From: Cheiracanthium punctorium
Taxonomy: Eukaryota > Arthropoda > Arachnida > Araneae > Cheiracanthiidae
Assembly (NCBI GenBank): GCA_038373885.1
Contig: JAWZYV010019969.1
Span: 62,001-126,000 of the forward strand
Direction of reading: 5' to 3'
Length of the DNA: 64,000 bases
Position 1 is the stretch's first letter. Each line of letters starts with the position of its first letter. The notes under the pieces are model-generated. The model was given only the letters and a program-made list of their open reading frames with translations, made no database searches and was not told the origin of the DNA. Below are positions 33,756-45,125 of this stretch, piece by piece. Position numbers and translations under genes: made by a program.

Positions 33756-34449
33756 TATAACATTTTTACTTTAGAGTACATCCAGCATAAAAAAATAAAA
33801 GTAGTGCGTAGAAATAACCATGTTAAATTTACCATTAATCTTTTAAGAAAAAGTAATAAGTACATTTTTAAGAGTTAAAAAAGCATTTTCGGGTAATAAA
33901 AAGCATTTCTTTTATTTTAGAGATTCTCAGCAAAAGCACATATTTGTTAAATAAATTTGTGAAACGCATTATGCATAAGAATAGATGGATTTTTTTAACA
34001 TCCTCTAAATGTATTTGCTACAGACGCACCCAACTTTTAAATTAACAACGCAATGTGATACTTCGAAGAACATAAGGAGATGGTACGCAACTTCATCAAA
34101 TCCTATAAACCATGCGTTAATCCTATAAACGATATGGTTAATAAAGATATTATTAACCATAGGTTAATAATGACTTTATAGTTCGAAAAACACATATTTT
34201 AACTTTGTCTATTTGTCCAATAAGCTCCTTGAGGAGGAAACAGTAAAACTGGTTTCCTTTAAGGGCAAAGGAAAATTATGTGTAGTTAGCTAGCGTGTTT
34301 TGTTCTGCGATAGTCAAAAATGAATAAAGAATGGAAACCTAAAATGTATTTGGTTTGACAACGTGTAAAGTATAGAAATGTATTTTTTTTCCAATATTCC
34401 ATTTTTTAACTGTACCAAGATGTTAAAAGTGATTTTATCAATCTTTAAC
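33756..34449. other. no gene seen
   Basis: AT-rich, no motif or partner recognised. Confidence 0.4.
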
Positions 34450-35105
34450 ATCCAGGTCCCACCGTGGCCTAGTGGATAAGTCACTCAAAATTGCAGACGG
34501 CTGAAATGTGAAGGTACCGGATGCGGGGATGTCAATCCAGCGGTGTGGTTTTGGTCGTTTTTCTCCAGATGTAACCTGAATATACCACTCTAGTTGTAGA
34601 AGTCTTGAGGACAGGAGTCTTTCACGTCATCTTTAGATCTTCTAAGATGACGTCATCACAGTTTTACTTTCACAAAGTAAAACTATTTAAAATTTCTGGT
34701 GAATGATACAAATTTTAGAAAAGATCTCAAGTTGAATATAAAAATTAAAATAACTTTCTGATAAAAAATAATTTATTATGATCTATTTCTATATCATATT
34801 ATATAATTAGTAATAGTTAAGTTTACCAATTTGTCATAAAATGAAATTTTCTATCTTAAATCATTAAAATGTTTTATGCTGGAGTAAACCCACCACAAAC
34901 TTTGAATAGTTTTACTTTACAAAATTAAATGCTGATGACGTCACTTTAATGGACCTATGTATGACGTAAAAGTATCTATTCTCAGGCATTATATACCTAG
35001 GAGGTGTTGCCTGAATAGGCGTTTGGACCCCTCAGAAAATCCTCCGAAAGAAGTAACCCTTCACAATACTACTAAGCACATACCCCTCGTGTAGGTTTGC
35101 CTTAA
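34450..35105 (+). mobile_element. SINE S1 split by a family A MITE
   Basis: The left part (34450-34582) has the A-box-like TGGCCTAGTGGATAA, a decayed B box (GGTACCGGATGCGG), and the body GGTCGTTTTTCTCCAGATG and TAACCTGAATA. The right part resumes at 35010-35017 with the duplicated CCTGAATA, then GGCGTTTGGACCCC, AAAATCCTCCGAAAG and AAGTAACCC. The tail compares with 42220-42265 (GAAAGTTCCCCACAGAGG, AATAACCC). Removing the MITE restores a continuous SINE. Confidence 0.82.
34583..35009 (-). mobile_element. hAT-like MITE family A, copy 4 (complete, exact duplication)
   Basis: 427 bp flanked by identical 8-bp repeats CCTGAATA (34575-34582 and 35010-35017). This fixes the ends and supports hAT mobilisation. 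The right end reads ATACCTAGGAGGTGTTG; the left end is weaker (TACCACTCTAGTTGTAGAA). It has two perfect TGACGTCA palindromes, one near each end (34648-34655 and 34936-34943), and the usual AT-rich core. Confidence 0.9.
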
Positions 35106-35534
35106 ATCACTTTAATATCCAGAAATTTTTAAGCACCATCTTTCCGCAGATTACTAAAGCAAAAAGAAACTCTATGACGTCTGCATTAGTACTGAAAAGC
35201 TTTTTTTTATAAAAGAGTATTCTTTAGAATTTCGGGTGGTGAAATTAATAAGAATTAAGGAATCAAAAATGTCTTTTTAGAAAAGAAACGAGAGGGATAT
35301 TTATAGAAAGAAAAATACTTAAAATATACCTGAAAAATAACCCTTGGCCATGAGCCCTTTATATATATATGTACATTAATAACATTTTGAGCAGTGACTA
35401 CACGCGCATTTGTCAGCTACGCCAACGACATCGCCGTACTGTTGATATTATGATTAAACAAATACAAATCTGCAAATATCTTAGAAATCTGATTTCAGAA
35501 ATAGGAAATTAAAGTTAACCCTTCTAAATGTAAT
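35106..35534. other. no gene seen
   Basis: AT-rich. No recognised element. Confidence 0.4.
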
Positions 35535-35745
35535 GCGAAGCCCGCCGGATTGTGCACTGGATAAAGAGATATTCTACCACACCAAGGGTAAAGGTTCGAT
35601 TCCCGCACGGCCTTGGGTCTAATTTCGTCCATGTCTTCATAAGAGGCGACGCTAGTCCACTTTCCTGCAAAACGAAGAGACCAGTAATTCCGACCTTGTT
35701 AGAGGTCAATGCCTGTAGATTGCAAATTCCCGACATCGGGAAAAA
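35535..35745 (+). mobile_element. tRNA-derived SINE S2, copy 2
   Basis: The head is GCCCGCCGGATTGTGCACTG with GATAAAG (A-box region), then AAGGTTCGATTCCCGCACGG (B box), then the body TCATAAGAGGCGACGCTAGT, CCACTTTCCTGC, GAGACCAGTAATTCCGACC, GAGGTCAATGCC, ending in an A-run at 35740. Order and spacing match 23310-23530. The S2 B box is better preserved here. Confidence 0.78.
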
Positions 35746-37288
35746 AATAAATGTAATGCGATTCACATCTCCAAAACAATTTACAAACCAATACTTACAT
35801 AACAGTAGAATTAATTGACAAAGAACCCACAAATAATTTCTGTCGTGATTGAGTCCTGTCTAATGTTGAAGGCACAGGTGCTTATGCCATAATACAATGG
35901 TTTGCGCCTTCAGAAAGCTAGAGACGTTGCTTTTCCAAAATAAGCTAAGACGACAAAACAAAATAAAATTTTGTAAATGCGCAGTGTTTCTTACTACGAC
36001 GCATACCAGCAAACTCTGAAGCTATACTGTCAAATCAAATTTCGTTATGCTATCCCATAAACACAATTCTCTGCCATATTCAGAAAGAGCATAGATACCT
36101 AACAAACATATTGGAATCCGACATGATCCGGTATGATTTGATTTAGGACAACAATCCCTAAGATTGATTAGAGATTATGCGAAAACCTATATAATGTTAC
36201 AAGTGAACTCATGACTGAACTGCCAGACTGCGTTCCGGTGTATGTAGTCCGGTATATGTATTCCGGTAAAATGTAGTATAAATAGGTCTTATTTTTAAAT
36301 TGATAATATTAAAATAGAGTAAAAATGCGTATTTTCAACAAAGGTAAATTATTAAAAGAGCTGTGTTACATAATAGGAAGAAGCTTTGATTTGGATGTTG
36401 GTTAGTCGGTAGGGCCAGACTAACCAACATCCTATCTGGACCCTAATGACGAGCCGCCACTGCATACTGTAGAAAAAAAAAAAATCTAATCAAACGAAGC
36501 GAAAGTATTTAGAAAAACGTTTATTTCGCTCTATTAATTTTTCTCCATCAAAGGAGCTAAATTAGCTTTATTTTACATTTTTTATTTGTAATTTAGATCT
36601 ATTTAATTGAATGAGTGGCGATTTTTTAGAATAAAAGGAGGGTAAGTAAACTCCGTCTGAGTAAATTTAACTCCATAATCTTAACTAAAATTGAATTTTC
36701 CAAAATTAAACCTAACACTAGTTTAATATAGAATGGAACATTACTCAAAGCCATTATCCATATTATTTTATGCTTACAAATTAATCAAGGATTTTCGTTA
36801 ATTATTCGAATTGCTAATATTTGGAAAAGTGTTGCTTAAAGTATATTGCATCAACTTCAATTTTATTAGCATTTAAAATTCGTGAAACGTTGAATTCAAT
36901 TTTTAATAAAATTATTATTCATAAAATTTCAGATTAGAACTTTTAACTACTACTTTAATAAAAAATAGATAAAAGAATTCATCAAAGAATTAGGAACTTT
37001 AACAAGAACTTCTTTTATAAAAATGTATTTTTAATGCAAGTATCTAACTCGGTGACTCTTCCTTGCCGTTGCTTCCCGACGTCGCTTCTGATCTGTACTG
37101 ATCAGGGCCTTCGCCCCCCCCCCTACCTCAAGATAAAGAGCCACAAGATTTCTACTTCTCATCACTGGAGATAAAGCATTTCTGCTAAGGCGCTCCATTA
37201 ACATCGATCTTCAGTTCAGTTCAGTTCAGACGTGTATCACAACCTTATCAAGCGTAATGCATAAGGATCCGACGTTTTAATGTCGGAT
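35746..37288. other. no gene; hairpin beside a hAT-like end at 36393-36462
   Basis: A perfect 15-bp stem (GGATGTTGGTTAGTC at 36393-36407, inverse at 36418-36432) encloses a 10-base loop. Thirty bases on, GACGAGCCGCCACTG ends at 36462; its inverse CAGTGGCGGCTCGTC is a terminus I associate with hAT elements. No left end was found. The rest is AT-rich; a GTTCA pentamer repeat lies near 37211-37232. Confidence 0.4.
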
Positions 37289-37683
37289 TGAAGAAACACG
37301 TCCTAGATATAGAAGGGCTGAGAACGGAAGCATATACTAAATCAATAAGTCTTCCAAGTTGTCCAGTTTTATTTTCACAAAGTAAAACTATTTAAAATTT
37401 CTGATTAAGGATACAAATTTTAGGAAATATCAAGTTAAAGATAGAAACTAAAATACCTTTCTGATAAAAAACAATTTATTATGATCTATTTCTATATCAT
37501 ATTATATAATTTGTGACAGTTAAAATTTCCTATTTGTCATAAAATTAAATTTTTTATCTAAATCATTAAAGTGTTTTAGGCAGAGAAAACACACCACAAA
37601 CTTTTAATAGTTTTACTTTATCAAATTAAATGTGTGATGAAACGCTGGCTGTTCTCAAGCATTGTGTATCTAACAAATGTTGT
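37289..37683 (-). mobile_element. hAT-like MITE family A, copy 6
   Basis: The left end ACACGTCCTAGATATAGAAG and the core TTATGATCTATTTCTATATC, ATATTATATAATTTGTGACA match copy 4. The right part loses the CRE region and ends near TATCTAACAAATGTTG. TTGAAG occurs next to both ends but offset, so the duplication is uncertain. Confidence 0.7.
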
Positions 37684-38214
37684 TGAAGTGAGAGCAAAGT
37701 AACTGCTATGATTGAAGAGCTGTCAGTAATACTGTAAAGGCAAGTGATTGCTGGTACACTGTAGCAGACGAAAAGGTCTTTTCCGACAGCGAAGATATAC
37801 GCACTCGTTAACAAATGTAAACTCAAATATAAACTATGTTTTAATAATCTATTATAGAACATTTCCCCCCTTTTCTTTATTCATTGTTACTAAGTCGACC
37901 ACGTAAGGAAAAGTGAAAACAATTATTAAAATTTAGTGCTCCCGGTCATAATCGCGTTCACATGCTAAGTTGGAAAATTAAAAGCATGTAAAACTAGTTA
38001 ACAGTCAGCGCGGGAAATGTTTTATTCTTTTACCCTAGGATCGCCGCACGTTACTAGATTTCCAATGTTTACATAATTGAAAAAATCGAATGTGGACAAC
38101 AAATGACTTCCTTGCACGCCTATTAAATCAAAAATATTTTCGGCGCACTTTATATAAACTTATTTTGTTTGAAAGAAATAAAATACTGCAGTAGTAGTAA
38201 GGTTTCGCGGTTTT
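37684..38214. other. no gene seen
   Basis: AT-rich, no motif recognised. Confidence 0.4.
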
Positions 38215-38453
38215 TCGGCAAAACTTGTCAAGGTTGACGACAAATGGCGAGATTTTGGTCATGGACGAAACAATGCCTGACTATCCCGAAATTTGGCGAT
38301 ATTTCGCCAAAACTTACCAATGACAGCGATAATTTGGCCATGGACCAAATGGCTGAGTATTGCCAAATTTGGCGATATTTCGGCAAAACTCGCCAAGGTC
38401 GACGATAAATGTCGAGATTTTGGCCATGGACCAAACAATGGCTGAATATAGAT
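38215..38453 (+). repeat. minisatellite, three units of about 75-89 bp
   Basis: Each unit runs CGGCAAAACTCGCCAAGGTC, GACGATAAATGTCGAG, ATTTTGGCCATGGACCAAA, CAATGGCTGA, TTGCCAAATTTGGCGATATT. Units are about 38215-38303, 38304-38379 and 38380-38453. Each unit carries two palindromic cores (AAATTTGGCGA and TGGCCATGGACCA), so single strands could fold. Confidence 0.88.
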
Positions 38454-38487
38454 GTAATATATTGAAGATGTCCATAGGCGTTAATGT

Positions 38488-39599
38488 ATTGAAATTCTTT
38501 TGGGTGGTCCTGTAAATAAACTCGCCTGTAGATTGGAACCAAAAATCGACAGACACAACTAACTGTTACAGCAATCTCATATATGAAAGTTCAATATTCT
38601 ACGACTTTATTCAAACAAGACTTTATTCATTCTTACTCTAACAATATTCTACAACTATTATAAATAGTTTTTGACATTTGAGAGTTAAATACATACCACG
38701 TATACCAAAAGTCGCCAAGCTCTGAGAGTTTTGGCGGAATTCTTGAGCGAGGCATGTGACCGTGGTCGGACCATTCCCTATTAACTATATGGTAGGACGG
38801 TATTGTGCTTGAAATGGATGAATATCCCAAAAATTGCCATTGACCGTAATGTATTGGAAATGTTTTGAGTGTTCCTGTAGCAGAACTGTAAATGATATAG
38901 ACACTTTTTTCGATGGAGAAATTAATTTTCTAACCTTTAAGAGCATATATCACTTCTGAGTCGTTTGAAGTAGCCTAATACCTCTAAAATACGCTTTAAT
39001 GAATTTCTGCCCATAGAGCGCAATATGTATTTAAAATCTTTTGGGCGGCCCTGTAGATAAACTATCCAGTCGAATGGAACCGAAAGGGGTGGTGCACAAC
39101 TAGATGTTACAATAATCCTAAGTATTAAGTTTCGACATTCTACGTCTAATAGTTTTTGAACTATGCAAGTTTGATGAATTTCGTCCCATACAGTGTAATG
39201 TATTTCGAATCTTTTGGGTGGTCCTGTAGATAAACTATCCCGTCGATTGGGACGAAAAGGGGAGGTGCACAGCTACATGTTACATCAATCCTAAATATAA
39301 AATTTGAACATTCTACGACTAATAGTTTTTGAGATATACTAGATAGATACATACATACGTACGCACGAACGAAGTGTACGTACGTACATACGGCATGGAA
39401 AAACTGCCAAAATAGACTCGCCGTTTTTCAAAATAGGTTGCAGACGCATTTATATGATCGTGCATGCTAGCGTACAGTGAGATGCATCGAAAAAATTCTT
39501 AAATTTAGAGGTAGTCAAAATAAGCTTTTTCATCGAAATTTGGCCCCCGAATTTTTCGAGATCACATTACTTCCTTATACTCCGTTTAAAGTAAGTAAC
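38488..39599 (-). mobile_element. repeat R, right copy (inverted)
   Basis: Reverse-oriented partner of 31152-32130. It ends GAGATCACATTACTTCCTTA then TACTCCGTTTAAAGTAAG. Inward are GAGGTAGTCAAAATAAGC, an ACATACATACGTACGC stretch, and at least three subunits with CTTTTGGGTGGTCCTGTAGA, TAAACTATCC, GTTACAATAATCC-like and ACATTCTACGACTAATAG motifs. No coding frame. The pair could be the ends of one 8.4-kb element or two independent copies. Confidence 0.78.
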
Positions 39600-40114
39600 T
39601 AGTTTGGGTACCACAAATTCTAGCAAGCATGGGAAGTGCCCACTCCAATTGTATATCTCCAAGGTCTTTATAATCCAACTATTATATGCGCACTCATTTA
39701 TATATGTAATGTTTAAAAACATCTTCTTTTTACAATTAAAAAACATGTTCTTTGACATGGAAAAGAAAATGTTCTGGGATAAAGAAAAAAAAAGTGTTCA
39801 TGTGGCAACATCTTCTGGTTTCATAAACAGCTGAAAAGTCTTCTAACAGACTGGATTAACCCAAGGAGACTCAAAATACGATCTCAAAAATAGTAGAGGT
39901 ATCCGAAACGATGCATAATAGCATATAGGAAATCTAATATCCGAAGCATTGTCTTCGTGTACCTGTTATCAACTACTTCAGAAGCAGCGACTGAAAATTT
40001 TAATCTATACCATGAACATCTAAACCTTTTTTATGGAACTTAGTACTGTATATGTCTGTGATCAATAATTAAAAAAAAATAAGTCTATGCTACAATTTTT
40101 AGAACAAGCTCATA
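39600..40114. other. no gene seen
   Basis: A 76-codon plus frame rich in Phe and Lys (39604-39834) looks like low-complexity chance sequence. Confidence 0.4.
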
Positions 40115-40268
40115 GCTGCCAACCTTCCTGATTTTTTCGTCAGATTTTCCACCACTAATTTCTACTGATCTATTCATACTTAATGAGCGGCCGAAAAGTT
40201 AACGCAAAACAAAGCTGTTTAGAAATTGTAATAAAAAATCTCCCGAAGAAATTGGGAAGATTGGCAGC
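40115..40268. mobile_element. MITE family M3, copy 3
   Basis: TA-flanked (40113-40114, 40269-40270). Ends GCTGCCAACCTTCCTGATTT and AAATTGGGAAGATTGGCAGC are inverted copies; the interior CAAAGCTGTTTAGAAATTGT is shared with copy 2. 154 bp, non-coding. Confidence 0.88.
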
Positions 40269-41351
40269 TATGCAAACTATGTATTTGTATGCGTGTGTGT
40301 GTGTGTGTGTTTAAATGTGTCAAATACGAACTATTTCTTATCATCCCTTTATACATTATAGATACATGCACACACACTTCTCAAGCTCTTATTCTTGGCG
40401 TTTCTTATTTCTTTTTCAGGCCTTGAGACTCGATGACACAGTATCCAAGACTTATAGTCTGCAGTTTTGAACTCAGTCTCTCTTTTGCAATCGGTTGAGT
40501 ATGTTCTCTGAAAGCAAAAACACTCAACATAAAACTAGGGAGAATGATAAATATTCATTCTCTCTGATGTAAAGAAAGGGGCTGAAACTCTACTGCTGTG
40601 ACAGCCCCTTTTCGCGGTCGATAGAGCGAATACTTTTCATCCAAGCACATATACTGACGATAAGTACAGATTTATAGGCGTTATTTTACAAGGTTTTAAT
40701 AATTTCCCATATTTCCTAGTTTTCACATAAAAAGCCTACCGACATCCAGGATTCCCTCGACTTTCATACATTAGTACTAAGAGAAGCTTACTAGTGCTGT
40801 GAAATATCGCATCTGAAATAAACAGTAACACCCGAAATCCACACACAAATATTCAGAGAGCATGTAGATTTTGTAATGAGGTCGCAGTGTCCGTTAGGTG
40901 GTCAATCATCTCGACCTTGATTACAAGCAATTCATCAAAGGAACTGCAGCATTATCGCCACGTTTACAGGTCGTTTTCACCCAATCCACTATGATGAATG
41001 GCTTAAGAACGCAATAATCGGATGGTGTGCCTGAGGAGAGGTACCAAATAGCATTATTATCAGCAATAACCCTTTCGGACCCTGAGTCCACATAGAAAGA
41101 CAAAAAATTAACTATTGTAAAGTAAATAAAATACTTTGTAAAAAACACACATAAGATGTTATAGGTAAGAGGAGGTATCTTACAGGATAAATGTCCTAAT
41201 TTGAGGACTCACGAAGACCAATGTTTTTCCAAATTCAACAACCAGGAATTTTTATTTGATTTGTTAATTACTAATTTAGTTTAAATATGGGAAGATTCTA
41301 AGTATGGATTTGTAACAATAAAGCTGAAAGAGGACATTCGTCACACGCCAC
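40269..41351. other. no gene; repeat G scrap at 41123-41165
   Basis: AAATACTTTGTAAAAAACAC followed by ACATAAGATGTTATAGGTAAG matches the repeat G unit near 19770. A (GT)n run lies near 40291-40310. Otherwise nothing recognised. Confidence 0.45.
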
Positions 41352-42071
41352 TAGGGATGGATGCGAGAAGAGGAACGGGCTGTCTCGTCTGTCAAAATTA
41401 AGGACTAATATTGTGTCACCATAATTTCAGTAGCATTAATACTGTTTTATTGACGACTAGCTGCTACCCGCGACTTCGTCCGCGTCGGCTTTAGAGTTAG
41501 GTCCCAAAAGAAATGAAGCATGTGTAAATAACACATATGTTTGCGACAAAAGAAACTGCATTTAAATATTATTTACTTTTTACTTATTTTATATGAAGTA
41601 TAATGCGTGGTAGTATACTTCATTTAAAATAAGAGAGTAAACAGTGTTATTAAATTTAGATTTTTTTCAGGCATTTGACGACTACATTTACGACAGTATT
41701 TGCTAACTGTTTTTGTTGTTCTTGTGAAAGAAATATTTATGCTATAGCATGAATTTTAGCCTACGCTAATCAGGAATACTGCAGCTTTTTCTTAGCGAAA
41801 AAGTTTTAGAATCGGTTCTATAGTTACAGAGATACCCAGAGAGCGTAATGTATTAGAATTATTTTGAATGTTCCTGTAACGGAACTATTTGCACTACATG
41901 TATTAATTTTTAGCCTATAATACTCAAGAATAGTGTAGCTTACTGAAAGTGGAAAAAGTTTTGGAATCGGTTCAGTACTTACAGAGATACACATAGAACG
42001 TAATGTAATTCTTATGAGTATCCCTGTAAAAGAACTATTTGTGATATATGCATTAAAGGTAGCCTATAACA

Positions 42072-42265
42072 CTCAGGGTCCCACCAGTGTCTAAGAAGTT
42101 CTACTCTCAAAACTGGAAGGCTGGAAGTGCCAGTTTCAACCCCTGGTCGAGCCTGTCGACCTAGCCGCTCACAGATTTTCGCTGTTTTCTCCAAAACCTC
42201 GCGTAAATACGGGCTAGGATCCCTTAGAAAGTTCCCCACAGAGGAATAACCCATATATGCCTAGT
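42072..42265 (+). mobile_element. SINE S1, degenerate copy
   Basis: AGGGTCCCACCAGTGTCTAA (head region), TTTCAACCCCTGGTCGAGC (decayed B box), CAGATTTTCGCTGTTTTCTC, AAATACGGGCTAGGATCCC, TTAGAAAGTTCCCCACAGAG and AATAACCC follow the S1 order. It sits inside the 41455-45460 repeat and interrupts the AACACTCAGG block that resumes at 42313. Confidence 0.65.
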
Positions 42266-42489
42266 ACCCTAGTGCAGTCAATCGGTCTTAATCCACAAAC
42301 AAACAAACAATAATACTCAGGAATAGTGTAACTAAGTTTTAAATTCGGTTTAGTAGCTATAATACATCTAAACACACAAACGTACACATTTTTTAATGAC
42401 TATGTCATTTTATCTCTCAATACTCTTATTGAAAAATGTGTCCCAAAAATGCGACATAATAAAGCGACATAAAAAAGCGACATAATTTT

Positions 42490-42705
42490 ACATGTATTTA
42501 AATACTATTAGTTTACAACAGCTTTAATATCGAGATTAAAGCAATCTTTAGTCTCGATATTGTTACACTATTTCGTAAGCTGTAGAATATGCTCCACATG
42601 TATTTTTTACATAAATTCAAATATTATTAGTTCACAACAGCTTTAATCTATTGTTACAATATTTCGTAAGCTGTGGAATAGGCTCCACATGTATTTTTCT
42701 ATAAA
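42490..42705 (+). repeat. imperfect tandem duplication with an internal hairpin
   Basis: Units of about 42490-42612 and 42613-42705 share ATTAGTTTACAACAGCTTTA, TTGTTACA, ATTTCGTAAGCTGTAGAATA and GCTCCACATGTATTTTT. The first has an extra TATCGAGATTAAAG with its inverse CTTTAGTCTCGATA, a 14-bp stem. Confidence 0.8.
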
Positions 42706-44296
42706 TAGGTTACACTCATAAAAATTTCATCATAGGGTTACCAGGCGAAATACGCGAAAGATGAGCGATAAAATGCCAAGTTAATTAATATAATTTTAAT
42801 ATGGCAATAATAAAACTAAAAAATTAGGGGGGTCAAGGGGATCTCCCCCTGACGGGGCTCGAACAGCCGAGTTTGTATATTATTGGTAGGATTTGGAAAT
42901 TTATGAAGTTTAAGAAACACATTTGGACTTTTCTTTCTATTGCTTTTTTAATTTGGCGTAAAATCAACATAATTTCCATACCATTTCATGTTTTTCAAAT
43001 GCATGTTTATCTGAAAATAGAATTTCAGCTTTATTTCAAAAGCATAAATCATTTTGTGCGGGCGATAAAACGGTTTTTAATTAATAATTAGAAAAGTATT
43101 TAAAATTTCAACATTCTGAGCCTCAGGTGCACAGTCATGGGCTTCTATGCTCAAATTTTCAAAGCTCTGCTTTCTGTAGATTTGTCTGGAGAACATTCAT
43201 TTTTATTATTATTGATAGATAGATTTGGCATAAAACTGGCGTAATTTCCGTGGAATTTAATGTTTTTCAGATGCACGCACGCGCTTCTTTATTGAAGCAA
43301 TAGCATTCTTGTTAGCTCAAAACATGAACCATTTGATTGATATGGGCGAAACTCGCCAAGCATGGTGTTAAGACCTGGGTATTGAAAATCTTTGATGTTA
43401 ACTGCCATGATCGATAGGGTGTAAAATGTGAGAGGTAGAAATTCTTCTGAACAAAAATTCAGATCAGAAAAAAGTACAATGCAGTTTGCCGCCTAGGCAT
43501 TAAAAACCTGAATTGTGAGAGATAAAAATAACTTATTTTATTTACACTCACCTGGTAAGGAATAAACACTCAAAACCTATAATGTGATAAAAGCTGAAAA
43601 GTAAAATTTACCTAAAATTCACTAACTCAAATAAAGCAATTCAAATTCTGAGCTTTGTTTTTATTGACCATTATGAATGACAAAAACATTAAACAATTTC
43701 TTGGCTAAATAGGTGTAACATTCAAATATGAGATCCCTACATGCTAAACAATTCAAAATTTCAAATCAATTCTGATACCTGACACTAACATAGGAATTGA
43801 AAAAAAAACTGAAAACCAATACACCTTCAAGCAAAAGTCATAATACTCAAGCACTTATTTGTGCTCTGTGATAATTGAAAGTCATTATAATTGTCCCAAA
43901 CTGAAATATGTTAAAAGTCTGGTTAAGTTGAGTTTTAGAAATTAAATAATTAGTGGACTACAATGAGATTCAATTATCACACACTGAGATAACATGCCAA
44001 TTAAGATTTTCATTTTAATTTGTCCAAAGAACAGATTAGTAAAAAATTAAACTTTAGTTGACTAAAAATAAAAAAACTCAATGGGCATATTATCAATTTA
44101 AAATATCAAATTGATATCACTTCAGAAATTAAAAATTCAACCAACATACTTTAACTAGAAAATTCTGAAGTATGAAATGTGAACATGTCTTATATTTAAA
44201 AGTATGGGATACGAAATTACTCTCAAAATATGCCAGTTATGAATTTTACATAATATTTACCCAGTTCTGGAATAGCAGATACTCAACGAAGAAATT

Positions 44297-45125
44297 TTAC
44301 AAATCACTGTTTCTTGCAGCTTTCACATTATCTAGGAGACGAATGAGTTCTAAAGTTTCATTGACAGTTCTTATGAGACTCTTGTGAACAGTTCTTAGAA
44401 CATTACACGCAATGCGAATCAGTTCCAACGTTCCATTGAAAGTTCGTGTGAAAGTCTTGTAAAAGGCACTTTGAATATTACACACACAAATTTTAAACAA
44501 AATCACTATGGCACGATGCTGAATATCATCTATGTTAATTTTTGGGATTTGCAGAAATCTTCACAATAATTGACGTACATGTCGTTAATGACATGTTGAT
44601 GAGTGACGCTCACTTGATATCATCTATATTAATTTTTTGGATTTGCATAAATCTTCACAATAATTGACGCATATTATCGTTGATTACATGTTGACACGTG
44701 ACGCTCACTTTCTTTGAAGTGCAGTATTCCCTTCACCATTGTCGTTTTGCCTTAAAACAGGATGATACGAATTTTCTTTTGAACAAACACTTTAGTCTTT
44801 TTGAAGTTGAATAAAATTCAGATATCAAAAAAATCTCTTGAATTTTCCATTTTTGAACTTGACAGAAAATTAGCCTGGGGCTCCCCACGCTGCAAAATGG
44901 CTCGAAGCCTAACAATGGAATGGGGAGCCCCTCCGCAACACGTACGTTCTCACATCCCGACTTTTTCTCAACTGATTCTTGGCGTCTCTCAACGGACTTA
45001 TTTTTAAAAACTGTTGCCACACTACGCGTGAGGAAATTTTTATCTTTCTTCTCGGAGTCATTCCTTTCGACCTCTGCTGATCGGAGATACGGAAAACCAG
45101 TTTCTCCTATGACGTAGCGTTTCAC
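44297..45125 (-). other. unassigned minus-strand frames in a GC-richer island
   Basis: Two minus-strand open frames: 44733-45125 (130 codons, starts MKRYVIGETGFPYLR, charged, no known domain) and 44297-44506 (69 codons). The second has an internal repeat: RTFNGTLELIRIACNV and RTVNETLELIRLLDNV about 24 residues apart. Upstream on the minus strand are GCCAATCACGGCAAGAG (CCAAT-like), AATATTTAACCG and TACGTCA near 45110-45195, a promoter-like order. There is no homology I recognise, and the repeats at 44527-44710 lie between the frames. It may be a small lineage-specific gene, or chance. Confidence 0.25.
44527..44710 (+). repeat. tandem duplication, about 93-bp units
   Basis: ATATCATCTATGTTAATTTT, GGATTTGCAGAAATCTTCAC, AATAATTGACGTACAT, ACATGTTGATGAGTGACGCT then CACTT recur immediately with a few changes. 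Confidence 0.9.

Noticed and set aside
35544..35612. tRNA gene on the plus strand
   Set aside because: Good B box, but it continues into the same SINE body as 23310-23530.
42838..42870. GATCTCCCCCTGACGGGGCTCGAACAGCC read as a tRNA T-arm
   Set aside because: The short complementary GGGG/CCCC stem and CTCGAAC fragment have no accompanying tRNA arms.
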